From: Actinomycetota bacterium
GTDB lineage: Bacteria > Actinomycetota > Rubrobacteria > Rubrobacterales > Rubrobacteraceae
Assembly (NCBI GenBank): GCA_020200675.1
Contig: JAIVIG010000008.1
Coordinates: 5,620 to 19,959 of the forward strand
Length of the DNA: 14,340 nt
Direction: 5' to 3'
Below the pieces are notes generated by a model, which was not told where the DNA came from, made no database searches, and was given only the letters and a program-made list of their open reading frames with translations. Position 1 is the stretch's first letter; each line of letters starts with the position of its first letter. Position numbers and translations under genes: made by a program. This document shows, piece by piece, positions 12,835 through 14,340 of this stretch.

Positions 12835-13888
12835 GATGTGCTACGACGGCGTTGTAAAGGTAGCCTTGCTCGTTGTATGGGACGCTGTGCGGCTGGGTGT
12901 TGCCTCTTTCGTCGGTTGCCCGGGATCTTAGCTCGTGCTCTCCGGGGTGGGCTTCCCAGTCGAACTCGAAGCGTGTCCAGGCCCCGGGTATGTTGGGACC
13001 GGTGAGGCGCGCCGGTTGCCACTCCGTGCCGTCGATGTTGTACTCGACTTGGGAGATGGCCCCTGCTCCCGACCAGGCGCGGCCGGTGATGGTGTTGGGA
13101 CCTCTTTGGAGCAGGGCGGTCCAGGGGAGCTCGAGGGCGCTGTTGACGTACGTGACCGTTATAGCGGGGCCGCGTCCCGGTCCTTCCTGGGGCTCGTAAT
13201 CCGGGCCGATCAGGACGTACTCCTCGGTGTTCCAGTAGGTGAGGAGGGGCTCGTCGGAGACGAAGATCCTGCCGACCCACTTCACGCTCGCCACCGCCGA
13301 CCAGCCGGGCACGACCACGCGCGCCGGGTACCCGTGGTCCGGCGGCAGCCTCTCCCCGTTCATCGTGTGGGCGAGGATGGTCCCGTCGGCTAGCGCCTTC
13401 TCCCTCGGCAGCGGGCGCGCGAGCCGGGTCTCGTCCAGGCCCTCGGGCATCACCTCGACCGCCGACGACAAGAGCCCGGCCTCCTCCAGTAGATGTCGCA
13501 ACGGCACTCCCGTCCACTCGGCCACGCCGACTGCCCCGAGCCTCCACGGTGTTCCCTCCGCTTCCCGGCCCTCCTGCTCCGCGAAGAAGACACGGCCGTT
13601 CCCGGCGCACTCCAACGCCCGAGTCACGGAGACGGCCGTCAGCGCGAGAAGGTCCTCGTAGCCCAAAGTCAGGCCGCGCGAGACACCCGGTCCCTCGATG
13701 CGCAACGTCCAGGACGCCACGTCTATCTTCGGGGTCGGGCTGTGGCTGCGGACGTAGAAGCGGTCGTTAGGGGTCGCGTAGCCCCCCTCCGACATAGCTT
13801 CCCAGCGCGTCTCGGCGTTGCCGCCGTGATCGTAGAACAGCTCCGGCGGCAACGGTTTTACTATCGGCCCGTCCTGCTCCTCGCTCAT
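12815..13888 (-). CDS. Sulfite-oxidase-family molybdopterin enzyme
   Basis: The 357-residue protein has the sulfite oxidase fold. The Mo-co domain spans about 1-225, with the molybdenum-ligating cysteine at C94 in RALECAGNGR and the conserved HGYPARVVVPGWSAVASVKW (185-204). The C-terminal dimerisation domain spans about 235-352 (PAITVTYVNS to GYLYNAVVAHP). Such enzymes oxidise sulfite to sulfate or act on related oxo-substrates. There is no signal peptide, Tat motif or heme domain, so it is probably cytoplasmic with an unidentified electron acceptor. ATG 13888 follows GAGGAGG by 4 bases. The last six codons (after VVAHP) lie within the inverted repeat of the adjacent mobile element, so the natural C-terminus has been replaced by a few residues. 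The fold should survive. It is divergent from the chromate transporter. Confidence 0.92.
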   Translation of the reverse strand: MSEEQDGPIVKPLPPELFYDHGGNAETRWEAMSEGGYATPNDRFYVRSHSPTPKIDVASWTLRIEGPGVSRGLTLGYEDLLALTAVSVTRALECAGNGRVFFAEQEGREAEGTPWRLGAVGVAEWTGVPLRHLLEEAGLLSSAVEVMPEGLDETRLARPLPREKALADGTILAHTMNGERLPPDHGYPARVVVPGWSAVASVKWVGRIFVSDEPLLTYWNTEEYVLIGPDYEPQEGPGRGPAITVTYVNSALELPWTALLQRGPNTITGRAWSGAGAISQVEYNIDGTEWQPARLTGPNIPGAWTRFEFDWEAHPGEHELRSRATDERGNTQPHSVPYNEQGYLYNAVVAHPIAVSH

Positions 13889-13913
13889 CTCGCCTCCTCG
13901 CTAGCCCGAAAGC

Positions 13914-13932
13914 AACGTACCCCCAATACGTT
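13914..13932. promoter_or_regulatory. Inverted repeat upstream of the sulfite-oxidase-like gene
   Basis: AACGTA-CCCCCAA-TACGTT is a perfect 6-bp inverted repeat with a 7-base spacer, 26 bases upstream of the ATG at 13888 in the 118-bp divergent gap. It could be an operator for either or both divergent genes. No regulator gene is adjacent. Confidence 0.35.
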
Positions 13933-13947
13933 ACCCAGAACCTTCGC

Positions 13948-13976
13948 TTGACCTCTCGTGTAACCACGGTTACTCT
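13948..13976 (+). promoter_or_regulatory. Chromate transporter promoter overlapped by a palindrome
   Basis: TTGACC (13948-13953), a 17-bp spacer and TACTCT (13971-13976) form a likely sigma-70-type promoter. GTAACC-AC-GGTTAC (13960-13973), a perfect 6-bp inverted repeat, covers the spacer end and half the -10 box, where a repressor would block transcription. The leader would be about 25-30 bases. Confidence 0.5.
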
Positions 13977-14006
13977 GAGATGCTGGTGCGTCGGGTTCTA
14001 TAGGAG

Positions 14007-14340
14007 ATGCGCTTGGAGAAGATCAAGGCCGTAGGTTTCAAAGAAGCGTTCTGGTTCTGGGTGAAGCTCGGGTTCATCAACTTCGGCGGTCCCGCGGGGC
14101 AGATCGCGATCATGCACGAGGAGCTGGTCGAGAGGAAGCGTTGGGTTTCTGAGGGGCAGTTCTTGCGGACGCTGAACTTCTGCATGTTGCTCCCCGGTCC
14201 TGAGGCCCAGCAGGTCGCGACCTACATCGGGTGGCGGCTGCACGGGACTTTGGGGGGCATCGTCGCGGGGTCTTTCTTCGTGATCCCGTCCGTCTTCGTG
14301 CTCCTCTTGTTGAGCTACCTGACCGTCGCTTATTCAGAGG
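14007..14340 (+). CDS. chrA: Chromate (ChrA/CHR family) transporter, 3' end outside window
   Basis: About 111 residues are visible. Residues 15-43 hold the CHR family N-terminal signature (FWFWVKLGFINFGGPAGQIA, then MHEELVE). The next conserved block is FCMLLPGPEAQQVATYIGW, then a helix beginning GTLGGIVAG. CHR proteins are membrane proteins that export chromate or related oxyanions. An in-frame TAG at 14001 limits the start. ATG 14007 directly abuts AGGAG, leaving no spacing, while TTG 14013 sits 6 bases from it and is the better-placed initiator; the two differ by only two residues. It is divergent from the sulfite-oxidase-like enzyme, which also handles a sulfur oxyanion; sulfate and chromate are chemical analogues, but a functional link is only a suggestion. 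The gene is probably complete beyond the window. Confidence 0.92.
   Translation, partial: MRLEKIKAVGFKEAFWFWVKLGFINFGGPAGQIAIMHEELVERKRWVSEGQFLRTLNFCMLLPGPEAQQVATYIGWRLHGTLGGIVAGSFFVIPSVFVLLLLSYLTVAYSE

Noticed and set aside
12651..13610. Minus-strand open frame of 319 codons across the repeat element and the sulfite-oxidase-like gene
   Set aside because: Arg/Pro-rich out-of-frame shadow; the molybdoenzyme occupies the other frame with its cysteine motif and both domains.

Overview
The window looks like chromosomal DNA of a high-GC Gram-positive bacterium. It most resembles a deep-branching actinomycete of the Rubrobacter type. This is inferred from the GC-rich codon use, strong purine-rich ribosome binding sites, frequent TTG/GTG starts, an LPKTG cell-wall-anchor protein, a deazaflavin (F420)-type small flavoprotein and a 1.6-kaa NAD-glutamate dehydrogenase. 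No rRNA, tRNA, CRISPR array, phage gene or transposase is visible.

Layout, left to right: (1) the 5' part of a secreted protein on the minus strand (1-466), facing a BtuF-like metal/corrinoid-binding protein (721-1485) across a gap with two 14-bp direct repeats; (2) a minus-strand acidic, cysteine-containing small exported protein (1543-1806); (3) a minus-strand two-gene unit, acyl-CoA synthetase (3976-2366) then a deazaflavin-type oxidoreductase (2352-1990); (4) on the plus strand, a 38-codon thiolase remnant joined end to end with a gamma-carbonic anhydrase (4231-4749); (5) a minus-strand fusion of a metallophosphoesterase domain and an HNH nuclease domain (5810-4809); (6) a 38-codon acyl-CoA dehydrogenase stub (5930-6046); (7) the very long minus-strand NAD-glutamate dehydrogenase (10932-6082); (8) a second, frameshifted acyl-CoA dehydrogenase remnant (11007-11388); (9) an LPXTG surface protein with a Pro-Ala repeat, with its own terminator and promoter; (10) an unlisted 45-aa membrane protein, an Rrf2 regulator broken by an internal deletion, and a 0.2-kb non-coding element with heptad-repeat inverted ends; (11) a sulfite-oxidase-like molybdoenzyme (13888-12815), divergent from a chromate transporter cut by the window end.

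The intact genes are mostly small independent units. Acyl-CoA activation, amino-acid catabolism (glutamate to 2-oxoglutarate) and CO2/bicarbonate handling are the metabolic themes. The strongest overall pattern is erosion: four gene remnants (a thiolase, two acyl-CoA dehydrogenases, an Rrf2 regulator) lie in the gaps. In the thiolase, and probably the Rrf2 gene, both gene ends survive while the middle is gone. The thiolase remnant keeps its start, ribosome binding site, reading frame and true C-terminus, so it may now act as a translated leader for the carbonic anhydrase gene. The most unusual intact gene is the phosphoesterase-HNH fusion, in which two canonical metal-ligand histidines of the phosphoesterase are Asp and Cys.
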